Part shown: positions 34,929 to 47,200 of the stretch, piece by piece
How the letters are laid out: each line of letters starts with the position of its first letter
How positions within the stretch are numbered: position 1 is the stretch's first letter
Origin: Bacteroidales bacterium
GTDB taxonomy: Bacteria; Bacteroidota; Bacteroidia; Bacteroidales; GCA-2748055
Reading direction: 5' to 3'
Assembly: GCA_020636775.1 (NCBI GenBank)
Contig: JACJXF010000001.1
Coordinates: forward strand, 124,001-188,000
Length of the DNA: 64,000 bases
Translations under genes and position numbers: made by a program
The notes under the pieces: model-generated
The model's database searches: none
The model's input: the letters and a program-made list of their open reading frames with translations, nothing else
What the model was told of the DNA's origin: nothing

Positions 34929-36467
34929 TCATCCCGCCCAGGTCTCCCTGTCGAGGTTCCGGTAATTGATGGCTTCAGCAAGATGGTGGGGAAGGATATT
35001 CTCTTCCTGGTCGAGATCTGCGATGGTTCGGGACACCTTCAGTATGCGGTCATATGCCCTTGCCGACAGGCCCAGTTTATCCATAGCGTTTTTCAGCAAT
35101 GTCTGTCCTTCCTCACCAATCTGGCAGAATTTTCGCAGATGCCTGCTGTTCATCTGGGCATTGGAGTATACACCTCCGGTATCAGAAAACCGTTTTTCCT
35201 GCATTCTTCTGGCAATCATAACCCTTTCCCTGATAATTTCACTTTTCTCTGCTTCCCGGAGTTCGGAAAGCTGCCTGAAGGGAACCGGAACCACCTCCAT
35301 CTGTATATCAATCCGGTCGAGCAACGGGCCGGATATTTTGGAAAGATATTTTTTAACCATCCCGGGACCGCATACGCATTCCTTTTCAGGATGGTTGTAA
35401 TACCCGCATGGACAAGGGTTCATACTTGCTACCAGGGTAAAATTGGCAGGAAATTCAATGCTGAAACGGGCTCTGGCAATAGTTATCATGCGGTCTTCGA
35501 GGGGTTGCCGCAGGACCTCCAGAACATTTCGTTTAAACTCCGGCAGCTCATCCAGGAACAAAACCCCGTTGTGAGCCAGGCTGATTTCCCCCGGTTGAGG
35601 AAAATTACCCCCGCCTACGAGGCCGACGTCCGAGATAGTGTGATGGGGGTTTCTGTAAGGCCTTCTGGTAATCAGAGCAGCATCCTTGCCGAGTTTTCCG
35701 GCTACCGAATGTATTTTAGTCGTTTCGAGAGCTTCCTCAAGGCTGAGCGGGGGCATGATCGAAGGCAGACGTTTTGCCAGCATAGTCTTTCCGGCCCCCG
35801 GCGGGCCTATCATCAGGAGATTATGACTCCCGGCGGCAGAAATCTCCAGAGCCCGCTTAACATTTTCCTGTCCCTTAACCTCAGAAAAGTCATTTTCAAA
35901 GACAGTTGCTTTATTAAAGAATTCTTTCCTGGCATCAATCATAAGAGGCTGCAAATTCCCTTCTCCCCTTAGAAACCTTACTACATCCGTTATTCCTTTT
36001 GCCCCTATTACCTCAATTCCCTCCACAACGGCAGCCTCCATAGCATTCTCCTCAGGCAGGATAAAGGCCCTGAATCCCTCATCCCTGCATTTTATAGCCA
36101 TGGGCAAGGCTCCGCGGAGTTTTTGAAGACTGCCATCAAGGGAGAGCTCGCCCATAATAACATAGTCTTCAAGGTTCATTCCCTGCAGCTGCTCCGAGGC
36201 TGCCAGTATGCCGATAGCCATAGGCAGGTCATATCCTGAGCCTTCCTTTTTAACATCAGCCGGTGCCAGATTAATGACGATCTTCTTCCCCGGCCAGTGA
36301 AAACCATTGTTTTTCAGGGCTGATTCAATTCTCTGCTGACTTTCCTTTACAGCATTATCGGCCAGACCCACAATACTTATTTTTATCCCGGTGGAGATGT
36401 TAACCTCAATGGTTATGATACTTGCATTTATTCCGTGAACGGAACTTGCATAAGTTTTAACAAGCAT
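34929..36467 (-). CDS. comM: YifB/ComM-family Mg-chelatase-like AAA ATPase
   Basis: This 512-residue protein has an N-terminal Lon-protease-like S5 fold (about 1-170, YGHGINASIITIEVNIS-type start). An AAA+ domain follows, with Walker A GPPGAGKTMLAKRL and Walker B GVLFLDELPEF, then the C-terminal Mg_chelatase C domain. A four-Cys insert is visible in MNPCPCGYYNHPEKECVCGP. ComM-type proteins are hexameric helicases that promote branch migration during natural transformation, although many non-competent bacteria also carry them. It stands alone, with no other competence genes nearby. Confidence 0.93.
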   Translation of the reverse strand: MLVKTYASSVHGINASIITIEVNISTGIKISIVGLADNAVKESQQRIESALKNNGFHWPGKKIVINLAPADVKKEGSGYDLPMAIGILAASEQLQGMNLEDYVIMGELSLDGSLQKLRGALPMAIKCRDEGFRAFILPEENAMEAAVVEGIEVIGAKGITDVVRFLRGEGNLQPLMIDARKEFFNKATVFENDFSEVKGQENVKRALEISAAGSHNLLMIGPPGAGKTMLAKRLPSIMPPLSLEEALETTKIHSVAGKLGKDAALITRRPYRNPHHTISDVGLVGGGNFPQPGEISLAHNGVLFLDELPEFKRNVLEVLRQPLEDRMITIARARFSIEFPANFTLVASMNPCPCGYYNHPEKECVCGPGMVKKYLSKISGPLLDRIDIQMEVVPVPFRQLSELREAEKSEIIRERVMIARRMQEKRFSDTGGVYSNAQMNSRHLRKFCQIGEEGQTLLKNAMDKLGLSARAYDRILKVSRTIADLDQEENILPHHLAEAINYRNLDRETWAG

Positions 36468-36540
36468 AATTTCAAGTTAATTGCCTTTTAATCTTAATGT
36501 GGAGAGTCTGAAAAAATCATTCCTTAATGAAAAAAAAATA

Positions 36541-36571
36541 TTGTTTCTGTAAAAAAATAAATCTAAATTTG
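36541..36571 (+). promoter_or_regulatory. Promoter of the DUF4190 lipoprotein
   Basis: TTG (36541-36543), a 20-base spacer and TAAATTTG (36564-36571) match the Bacteroidota promoter consensus fully. Transcription would start near 36578, which favours the ATG at 36630 over the TTG at 36591. Confidence 0.65.
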
Positions 36572-36629
36572 ATATAGAACCTGAATTCCTTTGGAAAACC
36601 AAATTTTACCACCTAAACAAATTCCTTTT

Positions 36630-37568
36630 ATGAAATCATTAAGAGTCCTTGAAGTATTAGTATTTCTTATTATCGTATCCCTTTTTTCCAATTCATGTAC
36701 GACTCCGAAAAAAACGGCCGTAGCATGTCCTGAGTACCATAAGGGGACAAATTATTCTCATCCGAAAAACCATGCAAAAAATTACGCTTTTAACAGTGTG
36801 AGCTCGAAGAAAAGGATTCAGCATTCCCATATATCCGGAACACATAATTTTCTTAGCTTAAATAAAAAGAGTAAAAGTCAGATAAGGAACAAGGAACAGC
36901 AGGAGGTGTTTTCAACAATAAGACTTATTGCTGAAGTAAAAGCGAACGATATTTATTCACAGCCCGTTTCTGCGAATGATCTTCCTTCAGCTTTAAATTA
37001 CAATTCGAACCCTTCAGATATTTCTGATTTAGGATCAGCTTCACTGGAAAAACAGATAAAATCTAAGGCTTGGAGAAAGGAGAATTCTTCAATTTCTGAA
37101 ATGCAGGATGGATGCGACCTGATGACACTAATGAGCGGAGAGGAGCTAAATGTGAAAATTATTGAAATTGGGCTGGATGTTATTAAGTACAAGAAATGTG
37201 AGAATTTAGAAGGCCCTGTGATTTCAATACGGAAATCAGATGTATTAATGATAAAATATTCTAACGGGACTAAAGACATAATTGCAAGTCCTAACAATAA
37301 CCCTTATACTCAGGTTACTCCTTATGTTGATCTGCCTGCTAAAAAGAAAACTGAACCACTTTCAGTTGTAAGTTTTATTTCAGGCCTTACAGGGCTGCTG
37401 ATAGCTGCAATAATTCTTGGTCCGATTGCTTTGATTCTCGGATCGGTAAGTTTGAGCAAGATTAATAAAGAGCCTGAAATCTACAAAGGAAAAGGACTGG
37501 CGATTGCTGGTATTACCATAGGAGCAATAGATATAATTGCTATTCTAATCCTCCTATCAATGATGTGA
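36630..37568 (+). CDS. Lipoprotein with C-terminal DUF4190 membrane domain
   Basis: From the ATG at 36630 the protein is 312 residues. It has a lipoprotein-like signal (VLVFLIIVSLFSNSCTT), a long Lys/Ser/Asn-rich middle with no recognised domain, and a short conserved block (DLMTLMSGEELNVKIIEIGLD) like those in Bacteroidota proteins that start a beta-strand domain. The C-terminus is a two-helix DUF4190 domain (LSVVSFISGLTGLLIAAIIL and GKGLAIAGITIGAIDIIAIL). A lipid anchor plus inner-membrane helices is an odd combination. The function is unknown. It is a single gene with its own promoter. Confidence 0.75.
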   Translation: MKSLRVLEVLVFLIIVSLFSNSCTTPKKTAVACPEYHKGTNYSHPKNHAKNYAFNSVSSKKRIQHSHISGTHNFLSLNKKSKSQIRNKEQQEVFSTIRLIAEVKANDIYSQPVSANDLPSALNYNSNPSDISDLGSASLEKQIKSKAWRKENSSISEMQDGCDLMTLMSGEELNVKIIEIGLDVIKYKKCENLEGPVISIRKSDVLMIKYSNGTKDIIASPNNNPYTQVTPYVDLPAKKKTEPLSVVSFISGLTGLLIAAIILGPIALILGSVSLSKINKEPEIYKGKGLAIAGITIGAIDIIAILILLSMM

Positions 37569-37799
37569 TATTTAGTTTTAAGATTGGAAAATATTCGGGA
37601 TAATTAAACTGCTGAATTTAATTTACAACTGTTGTTATGAGTCTGAATTTGAATTCAAAATAACAGGCAAGCCCGGGCAACCTTTTCTTTTACAACATAA
37701 AGGGAAGTTGATAAATAAAGATGTTTCTTTCCTGTCGATTGAAAATGTTTGTGTTTCAAAGGCAAATTAAGCAACTATATGGTTTAATAAGAAATCGCC

Positions 37800-37829
37800 T
37801 TGGTTTTCAACCTTAGCAGTATAAATTTG
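37800..37829 (+). promoter_or_regulatory. Promoter of the propeller-SpoIIE gene
   Basis: TTG (37800-37802), a 19-base spacer and TAAATTTG (37822-37829) match the Bacteroidota promoter consensus. The predicted start of transcription at about 37836 lies just upstream of the ATG at 37868 and excludes the TTG at 37835 as a start codon. The rest of 37569-37799 shows no gene or RNA that I can support. Confidence 0.65.
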
Positions 37830-37867
37830 TTATATTGCTTGGTTTTATATCCATTAATCAGGATGTT

Positions 37868-40800
37868 ATGCTATTTAGTAAAAAGACCTTATTTTATGCA
37901 ATTGTTGCCTTTGGCTTGCTCTGTCCCTCTAATTTCATTTATTCACAGGCAACCATAAACCATGGCCTTTTACCGGTATATAATTTCTCTGCCAAAACTT
38001 ACAATGCCCAGGAGCAGAACCTTGCTATTGCACAGGATAATCGTGGGCTACTCTATTTTGCCAATAATTCAGGTATTCTGGAATATGATGGCGTGAGCTG
38101 GAGGCTTATTAAACTTGTGAATGAGCGTGTTCCCCGATCCCTTGTGACGGATAGTAAGGGAAGAGTTTTTGTAGGATCTGAAAAAGAATTCGGATACCTC
38201 GCACCCGATTCGGTCGGGAATATGGATTATGTTTCACTCACCATGTACATTCCCGAAGAGTTTAAAGAATTTCGTGAGGTCTGGAATGTATATGCAGTAA
38301 AGGAGGAGGTCATTTTTCAGACCGATAAAGCTTTATATATATGGAATGGTAAGCAAATCCGGATTGTTCCATCCAATTCTAAAATACAGGAATTCTTTTA
38401 CACCGGTACCGAACTTATTGCACGGCTTGAGGGAAAAGGTCTGTGTATTTTTAAGAATGATACCTTCATCCCTATCCCCGGAGGTGATTTCTTCTCCGGA
38501 AAACAGGTCTTCGGTGCGGTTCGTATCGATTCTTCCACACTGTTAATTGCCACTGGAAATGAAGGCCTCTTTACTCTTAAAACAGATAAGAGCGAGTTAT
38601 CTGTACCAAAGAAGTTCAGCACCGATGCCGATGCCTATTTCAAATCATTTAATATTTTCAATATAGCCAGACCTGCTGAAAACTTAATATCCATTGGCAC
38701 CTGGGGCGGAGGAATAGTGGTTACTGACTTGCAGGGAAAAATTAAAAGCATATTAGATAAAGAATCGGGCTTGCAGGACCCGATAATTCTTGACCAGTTA
38801 ACGGATGCTGCCGGCAATACCTGGCTTGCCCTGAGTAAAGGTATCTCAAGAACAGAACTAAGCTCTCCTGTAAGTCTTTTCAATAATCAACAGGGATTGC
38901 AGGGAACCGTTCAGGCTATTACCCGGTTTAAAAACCGTATTTATGCGGCGACCAATATTGGAGTTTTTTACCTCGATTATACCTCCCGGAACATAAACGG
39001 AAACGCTATTAAGGAACCTGTTTTTAAGGCCATTGGAAATTTCACAAGCGAATGCTGGGACCTGCTTAATTTTACCTGCAATGGTCATGAGATTCTGCTG
39101 GTTGTTACCAATTCAAATATCAGCATTATTCAGCCTGATAACAGTCTTAAACCGATTTTCAATGGGGCCGTTTATGATATCTATCAGTCCAGACTCGATC
39201 CTGCCAGGATATACGTTGGTATGGAAGAAGGCATTACCTCCTTACATTTTGATAATGGCAAATGGACTCAGGAGGAGAAAGTAAAGGGGATAGATGAAAC
39301 TATTTCAAGCATTACTGAGGATCAGAATGGTAATCTTTGGATGGGAACTCTGAATCAGGGTGTGGTAAAAATTAACATTAATTCATTGGAAGGCAACAAA
39401 ATTAAGAATATCGAAATAATAAAATACGATAGTCTCAATGGTCTCCCTTCCGGCCCCACCCTGGTTTCCAATATTTCAGGAAGAACCATTATCGGGACGA
39501 GCGAGGGAATTTATAAATTCCAGCCTTATCAAAATACCTTTATACCAGATTCTGCCTTTGGAGACTATTTCATTAAACATACGCCATATATTCACAGGAT
39601 TAGTGAACAAAAAGGAAACAAAGTCTGGTTGGTTACCGTCGATGAAAAGACCAATAAATATATCACCGGCAACCTGCTTTATATACCCGGCAAGGATTTT
39701 GAATGGCAAACTCAACCCTATGCTCTTATTTCCAAAAGCATTCAGCATGCCATTTACATCGATGCTAACGGCATTTGCTGGTTCGGCGGCCCTGAAGGAC
39801 TGTACCGGTATAATTCAAATATCAGGAAAAACTATGAAACTGTTTACCATACTCTGATTAGAAAGGTCACCATTGGTGAAGACTCTCTTATTTTTGGAGG
39901 GGCAGGTTTTGATGATGAAATGGAAAGCTCTCTTTTGCAACCACCCATTCTTCAGCCCGAACTGTCCTATTCTTTTAATTCACTGAAATTTGATTTTTCA
40001 GCGCTGTCTTCTGAAAACGAGTCTGACATGAGCTATTCATATATTTTGGATGGTTACGAGAAAAAATGGAGTGAGTGGAGCAGTCAGAATAAAAAAGAAT
40101 ATACCAACCTCAACGAAGGTTCTTATATTCTGAGGGTTAAATCGAAAAATATATATGGAAATGAGGGAACTGAGGCCGATTTTGCATTTACAATACTTTC
40201 TCCATGGTACCGGACCATCTTTGCATATATTTCCTATGTAATTCTTCTGGCCATCTTTATCTATGTAATTGTAAAAGTTTATACCAGAAGTCTCAGATCC
40301 ATCATTCAGGAACGTACGGCAGAAGTAGTAAGACAAAAAAACGAGATTGAACTTAAAAACAAAGAGATAACCGACAGTATTCACTATGCCAGCCGCATTC
40401 AGTCAGCAATTCTCCCTCCTGAGGAATATATTGGAAATATTATTAACGAGCACTTTATACTTTACAAACCGCGCGATATTGTAAGTGGAGATTTCTACTG
40501 GATGCACAGTGAAAAGAACAAACTCATTACCGTTACAGCCGATTGCACCGGACACGGCGTCCCCGGAGCATTCATGAGCATGCTGGGCGTGGCTTTTCTC
40601 AATGAAATAATTATCCGTCACGAGGATAATACCTCGGATAAGATTCTGAACGAATTGAGATCCTATGTAATTAAATCGCTCCGACAGACAGGAAGGGAAG
40701 GAGAAAACCAGGATGGAATGGATATTTCCCTCTGCATCTACGATTTTACTGATATGAGTCTGCAATTCTCAGGAGCCAATAATCCGCTTTACCTTTTCAG

Positions 40801-41116
40801 AAATGGTGAGCTTATCATTTATCCCGCAGATAATATGCCCATTGGTATTCATACAAGACATACTGAAGATTTTACCCGGCATGATATAAAAATTCAAAAA
40901 GGAGATATGATTTATACATTCTCTGATGGATATGTAGACCAGTTCGGAGGGCCTAAAGGCAAAAAATATATGAGCAAAAATTTTAAGGACCTGTTGCTGC
41001 GTATTCATAAAGAGAGCGTTGCTGAGCAGAAAATGCTCCTGAACCGGGAAATTAACGACTGGATGGAGAATTACTCACAGGTTGACGATATCCTGGTAAT
41101 GGGAATCCGTATTTAG
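37868..41116 (+). CDS. Sensor protein: two-component-regulator propeller + Y_Y_Y + SpoIIE phosphatase
   Basis: The 1082-residue protein begins with a signal peptide (LFYAIVAFGLLCPSNFIYS). Residues about 25-690 are repeated beta-propeller blades of the reg_prop type (GLLYFANNSGILEYDGVSW, GNLWMGTLNQGVVKI, GICWFGGPEGLYRYN). A Y_Y_Y Ig-like domain (about 700-770) and one membrane helix (about 782-803) follow, then a short coiled coil. The cytoplasmic SpoIIE/PP2C-type phosphatase starts near 855 and has ADCTGHGVPGAFMSML and FSDGYVDQFGG. Propeller sensors are usually fused to histidine kinases. Here the output is a Ser/Thr phosphatase, suggesting partner switching with an anti-sigma-factor antagonist elsewhere. 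Confidence 0.92.
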   Translation: MLFSKKTLFYAIVAFGLLCPSNFIYSQATINHGLLPVYNFSAKTYNAQEQNLAIAQDNRGLLYFANNSGILEYDGVSWRLIKLVNERVPRSLVTDSKGRVFVGSEKEFGYLAPDSVGNMDYVSLTMYIPEEFKEFREVWNVYAVKEEVIFQTDKALYIWNGKQIRIVPSNSKIQEFFYTGTELIARLEGKGLCIFKNDTFIPIPGGDFFSGKQVFGAVRIDSSTLLIATGNEGLFTLKTDKSELSVPKKFSTDADAYFKSFNIFNIARPAENLISIGTWGGGIVVTDLQGKIKSILDKESGLQDPIILDQLTDAAGNTWLALSKGISRTELSSPVSLFNNQQGLQGTVQAITRFKNRIYAATNIGVFYLDYTSRNINGNAIKEPVFKAIGNFTSECWDLLNFTCNGHEILLVVTNSNISIIQPDNSLKPIFNGAVYDIYQSRLDPARIYVGMEEGITSLHFDNGKWTQEEKVKGIDETISSITEDQNGNLWMGTLNQGVVKININSLEGNKIKNIEIIKYDSLNGLPSGPTLVSNISGRTIIGTSEGIYKFQPYQNTFIPDSAFGDYFIKHTPYIHRISEQKGNKVWLVTVDEKTNKYITGNLLYIPGKDFEWQTQPYALISKSIQHAIYIDANGICWFGGPEGLYRYNSNIRKNYETVYHTLIRKVTIGEDSLIFGGAGFDDEMESSLLQPPILQPELSYSFNSLKFDFSALSSENESDMSYSYILDGYEKKWSEWSSQNKKEYTNLNEGSYILRVKSKNIYGNEGTEADFAFTILSPWYRTIFAYISYVILLAIFIYVIVKVYTRSLRSIIQERTAEVVRQKNEIELKNKEITDSIHYASRIQSAILPPEEYIGNIINEHFILYKPRDIVSGDFYWMHSEKNKLITVTADCTGHGVPGAFMSMLGVAFLNEIIIRHEDNTSDKILNELRSYVIKSLRQTGREGENQDGMDISLCIYDFTDMSLQFSGANNPLYLFRNGELIIYPADNMPIGIHTRHTEDFTRHDIKIQKGDMIYTFSDGYVDQFGGPKGKKYMSKNFKDLLLRIHKESVAEQKMLLNREINDWMENYSQVDDILVMGIRI

Positions 41117-41142
41117 GCGAAACCACTTTAAAACAGTAATAA

Positions 41143-41188
41143 AAAAGTGCAATGAACTGCCGGTTTAAGGGCTGCCCATTGCACTTTT
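41143..41188 (+). terminator. Bidirectional terminator between two convergent genes
   Basis: AAAAGTGCAATG (41143-41154) and CATTGCACTTTT (41177-41188) form a perfect 12-bp stem. A-rich sequence lies on one side and T-rich sequence on the other. It can stop transcription of the SpoIIE gene (+) and of the giant T9SS gene (-), which ends at 41222. Confidence 0.85.
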
Positions 41189-41221
41189 AGTTTTCGGGAA
41201 AGAGTAAAAATCCTCTTTCTG

Positions 41222-44200
41222 TTAAGGCTGTATAATCAGCCTGTTGTAATCCACAGAACTGTCGCGACTTATTTTAAGTATATACACACCTGCCGGTATA
41301 CCGTTTACCTCAATTCTTGTGTTGAAATCATCATGATCGGGCTTGAACATGTAATTTCTGAGAACCCTTCCGTTAGCATCAATAAGCTCTATTGCCAGCT
41401 TCTGCAGGCCGGGCTGATTAATCTCAACAGAAAACTCAGTGCTGGCAGGGTTAGGATATACCCTTACAGAACCATCTGTTTTCGGGATATTCAGACCCGT
41501 AGGATTGTTGAAGACTACCTGTCTGTTCGATCTTGAAGAATTATACGTACTGGCCTTAAGTGAGGAGCAGCTACCATTGGGGTTTTCAACCTCAATAACG
41601 TATGAAAGTTCTTCATTAATCAAAGGATTCGGATCGGTAAATGAAAACAGGTCACTGGGCAGACTGGTAAGCGTTCTCCATCCCTCCGATTTTGAATACC
41701 TGTATATCTTGTAAGTAGACACATCAAATCCCTCATACTTATCCCATATCAGGTTTACAACTCCCTTCAATCCCAGGTTCTGGGTAAGATGAATGGTCTT
41801 ATGCGCATCGCTCATGGCCGACTCATTACCGCAGTCATCCGAAACAGAAAGTTTGTATTTCCATGATCTGAGAGAAGGATCAGCGATTTCATCCACAAAT
41901 TCCGAAGGATCTGCTGCAGGTACACTCGCAATAAGCTGGAAATTACCTTTTGATGAACTTTCACGGTAGATATTATAGCTTGCAACCCCTGGTTGTGAAA
42001 GCTTTTCCCAGACTATAAGGTTCTTACCTGAGATACTATCTACAGTAACCAGACAGATAGGATTAACCAGAGGAGCCTCCTTACCGATAACAAAACTGTT
42101 CACTCCAACACAACCGGCATTATCCGTGACGCTTACCTTATAGTCTCCTTCCACAAGATTACTTAAATCCTGGCTTGTCTGTCCTCCGGGCAGCCATGAA
42201 TATGAGTAAAGTGGTGTCCCTCCGCTAATGCTGATATCAATTGATCCGCTTGCCGAATTGCCGCAGCTGACCCCTTTTAACTTATTCAGGCTTACAGTGG
42301 GGCCTCCGGTATTATTAATCAGAACAGGTGTTGTTAAAGTACAGTTATTCAGGTCAGTAACGGTAAGAGTATAAATTCCGGCAGCCAGATTGGATGCCAC
42401 CGGCTCAGTTGAACCGGACGACCAGAGGTATTTATAGGGTTTGGAACCTCCTCCGGTAAGCGCTACTGCCTTACCATCCGAGCCATTACAGCTGGCGTTT
42501 TCAACCACTGTGGAGACATTCAGGAAAACCGGTTGCTCAATACCAAAAGTGGAAGAAGCAATACATCCTGTATTATCTGTAACTTTTAAATCGTAAATGC
42601 CTGATGCCACATTAAGAATGTCCTCTGTAGTCTCACCATTTGACCACTGGAATGTATAAGGTTTGGACCCACCAATTACATTCACGTCAATTGAGCCATT
42701 CTTATCTCCATAGCATGAATTCTGGACGATTTTCTTAATACTGATTTTAGGTCCGGAGGGATCCGTTGTTACATTTATGGACGCTACAGTAGAACATCCG
42801 GTTGCATCCGAAATGCTGACATAATTGGGTCCTGAAGGAAGTAAAACCGCAGTAGCGGCAGTTTCGCCGTTCGACCAGACATAACTGTAGGGTGCAGATC
42901 CACCGCTGGCAGTTACAATGGCAGATCCGTTTGTTTGTCCGCAACTTGAGGGCAAAAGCTCATTAACAGCAGCCACAATCCGGTCTCCAATCTCAAAAGA
43001 AGCTGTACTAATACAGTTATTTTGATTTCTTACAGTCACAGAATATTGGCCTTTTTCAAGATTATAAATTGAATCCGTAATGTTCCCGTTCGACCATCTG
43101 TAGCTAAAAGGCCCTGTGCCACCCGGAATATGAACCACTGCCGAACCATTCGATTGTCCGCAATATGCACCTTTCGCAGTAATTTCAATGTTGGGTGCTG
43201 TCTCAATACTAATGGTTTTTGATGAATAGTCGTTACAGCCGGCAATTTGCGAGGCGATCAGGTTAACCGTTTTTGAGCCTGCATTTGGATATAAATACCT
43301 GACCTTACCACTTGCGGTAGTAAAGCTTGTATCCGGATTAAAGTCATTATCAAAGTCAAAACTGAAATTCGACCCGAATGAGACATTTGAAATAGAATAG
43401 GTGAATACTGTGCTGTCACCCAGACAGGAAGCAGAAGAACTTATATTAAATACGGGAGTACCACAAGAGAATTCTGTGGCCCCAATATCAGGCTTTAATA
43501 AATCTCTTGCAATCCCGTTAATATCCTGTGTAACTATTACCAATGGAAATGCTGCCTTATGAAAAAGGTTCTGTTTCGTTCTAAGATCTGAAGCGGACGC
43601 AAAGAGAGGATTCACATTTAGCGAATTAAGATCAGTTCCGTTTGCTGTGCGAAGATCTGCAAAACTTGCTTTTATCCCATTCCAATAGGCAATATTTGAG
43701 TTGGAATAATAATCGTTATAGTCCGAAATATCAGCAGCAGCGGGTGTACCAATGTAATAAGCATATCCACCGTTAATACATGCAAAAATATTGTTGCGGA
43801 TAAAAATATTATCTCCACCATTAAGGTAAAAAGCTATCTTATTGGTCTGACTGCTGTAGGTGGAGGAAATGTTTACTGAATTATATACAACATTCTGATA
43901 TTCTGAACTATTGACAGTTATTCCTGTTGAATATGAATCTCCCCCTATAGCCACGTAATTATTTGCGATTATGCCCTGATTTATTAAGGTTCCGTTACAG
44001 CCTCCAAGATAAATACCAGTTGAATTGTTCTGTGTAAATATTCTATTGGAAGATGCATTTAGCTTTCCATCACAGTTGTAGAGATATATTGCTGTATAGC
44101 TGTATTTGGAACTCTCAAACTGGTTTCCGGATATAAGCGCACCATCCATATCTTCAAGTCTGAGACCGTACGATTGTTGGTTTATGAAACTGTTTCCGGC

Positions 44201-47200
44201 TACATTTATCCCCGGTGACAATACTGAAGCAAAACCGTTCAGATAAATACCGTTTCCACCTAAAAACTTGTTATTCAGAATATTCACATTGCTGAATACA
44301 CTTCCGTCCGGTGAATAAACAGCGTATCCTGAGGAATTATCGTTAACGCTCAAAACGCATTTTTGCAGACTCAGATTTGTAACATTTCCATTTAAAACAA
44401 CAAGGGTACTGTAAGATTGATTTGTTCCTGCGATGGTTATTTTTCTGAAAGTAACATAGTCGGTACCAATTAGTCTGATAACATAATCATTAGCTGCAGA
44501 AACTGCATTATAGCTCAGGATTACCAAGGAAGAATCTCCGGTTTCAGATTGAAAAACAATAGTATTAGTGGCACTGGCACCTGATATTTCAAATAAGTCA
44601 AAATGCTCCGAATAACTGCCATTCCTGATATTAAGCACAACAGGGCCAGAAACTCCTCTTTCATTTAAACCGGCAGCCGCATCTGAAAAAGTAGCAAAAT
44701 CGGGCGATGTCCCACCTATGGTATAGTTTCCGCTCATAGGTGTAACCACAGGAGTAAATTCATCTGCACCTATATCGGGTGTTGAAGCACTTCGGTTTTC
44801 CCCGTCAATATCCTTGGTAACGGCTGCTATAGGAGTTGCTTTGTTATTGATGAATGAGCTTTTGGAATGCATGTCTGCGCTGAAAACCGGATTATAGGAA
44901 ACAGAATTGGTTTCTTTGCTGCTTAAGGATCTAAGGCTGTTCAAATCAGAACAATTCGCATTGTAATAAGCCAGATAATTACCGATTGTGAAAAGGTTAT
45001 TAAAATCGGATGTAGTAATATTTGTGGCAGAGTTAGTATAATATGCATATCCTCCTCCAAAATTTGCAAATATGTTATTTCTGACATCATTATTAGAGCC
45101 CGAGTAGGTATTAAAAGCCTTACCAAAGTTTATATCCAACGAATTATTTCGTACTGAGTTGTAATAAACCCTCTGGTAATCTGAATATTCCAAAGTTATT
45201 CCAACAGCAGAGGATGTACCGGTAATATTTACTGCATTATTTACCAACAGACCTTTTTTGGAGGTGTTGCCAATGCAATAAGACAGATAAATACCGTTTC
45301 CTCCGCTTGGCAATAAAAGTGAATTAGACTGCACGTTCAGATCACCGCTGCAGTATTGCAGGTAAATCCCTTTAAAATAAGTGTTAGCTGAAGTATTGTT
45401 TATGAAATTGTTTTCAATCCGCGGTGCGGAATGGTATTTAAGTACGAGAGCATCATATCCCTGCGCGGTGAATTTTGAATTAGCAATCCTTGTCCCTGTG
45501 CTGAGGGCATTGGAAGGGCTTTCAAGGTATATACCTGTGCGGCCGCCATTTACCAGACAGTTGTCGAACAGGAAATCCGTTAAACTCGCATTATCGGAAT
45601 AAATGGCCGCAGTATTAATTTCACTTCCATTTGTACCACTGCTGTTTATGATACAATTCTGGATATTGAGCTTTTGTATCCCTCCCCTTAAATAAAAAAC
45701 AAGTGCATAGCTTGAATTCAGAGAAGAGAATGTAAGCCGTTTAAATGAAATAAAATCGGTGCCGTTAAGCTGAATTACGTGGCGGGCATTTGCATTTGCA
45801 TTAAAGCTTAGCTCCACGGTTGTTGAATCGCCTGACTCTGACTGAAAAAGGATTGTATTTACAGTCGAGGCACCGTTTATGTCATAAATTGAAAACTGCT
45901 CATTATAGGTGCCAGCCCTCACATTAAAAACTACCGGACCTGAAATACCCCTTACATTTAAATCATTGACAGCTGCGGTAAAGTTGGGATATGAAGGTGA
46001 AGATCCTCCGATTGTATAGCTTCCGGCAGCCAGAGGAGTGAATATGGAGGTAAACTCATCTGCTCCTAAATCAGGAGTAGATAAACTCCGCAGCTGGCCA
46101 TCAATATCAGTGGTCACCTCTGTTAAGGCTACCGCTTTGTTATCAACATAGGAGCTCTGCGCATGCAAGTCGAGAGAAGAGACGAATACCGGGTTGGCGG
46201 AAATGGAATTTGCATCCAGCGGACTTGCTGCAGCAGTATAATTTGCAAGGGAATTATAGGCAACCCCATTCCAGTAAAAAGGAAAATTCCCGGTTGTATA
46301 AAAACCGTTGTAGTTTGATGTAAAATTAACTGTGGTGCCTTCACTGTAAAAAACATAACCTTCCCCAAAATTGGTGAAGAGATTATTTTTGATATTTATA
46401 TTGCTTGAATTACCGGCATTGTAATAGGCTCTCCCGGATGTAATATTTGTATTTGTAATTCTTACCGTATTATAGTACACATCCTGATAATCTGAGTTAT
46501 AGGTGTATATTCCATAAGCATTTCCGGTTCCTCCAACATCTATAAAGTTGTTTGCAATGAGTCCTCTTTTTGTACTTATGGATTTACAGGAATAGAGTCC
46601 GATTCCTACATCTCCTGAAATGGCATTAATCTTATTCCCTGTAATCTTAAGGTCATTGATACAATCCTGAAGGTAAATGCCATAATAATAATAGGAAGAA
46701 TTACTTGAAATTGTGTTGGAACGAATCTCAGGGGCATCCTGATACCTCATGTAGATACTGTTGGCATATCCCCCTATCTGGGAATTGAAAGTATTGCCGG
46801 TAATTTTGCAGCCCAGTTGTTTGGCCTGAGCATTTGGATTCACATATACTCCATAATGACCACCTGAAATTATGTTGCCTGTGATAGTAAGAAAATTGGT
46901 ATTGCAATCATAGGAATAAATAAGAGCATCGGAACCTGCTCCTGTTTTATCCCCGTTCAGTATACAGGAGGTGATAGTATTATTTGAACTGCTTCCGCAA
47001 AACCAGAATATCCTGTGATAATTTGTATTTGTGGAAGTGAAACTGAGCTTTTTGAAGGTAACGTAATCTGCACCGGTAAACCTGACAATATAATCGTTAG
47101 AGACACCTGAAATAATTGTTAATTCAGCCTTTGTGGAATCTCCGCTTTCCGAGGTAAAAACTACTTTCGAGGAAGCGCTTGTTCCGGCGATCGGACCCAG

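Noticed and set aside
34983..35972. 329-residue open frame on the + strand
   Set aside because: It lies entirely opposite comM. comM has clear AAA+ motifs, while the + strand frame has no recognisable domain.
37569..37799. tRNA or small RNA gene in the spacer before the propeller gene
   Set aside because: No cloverleaf or T-psi-C-like sequence and no hairpin with a T-tract were found.
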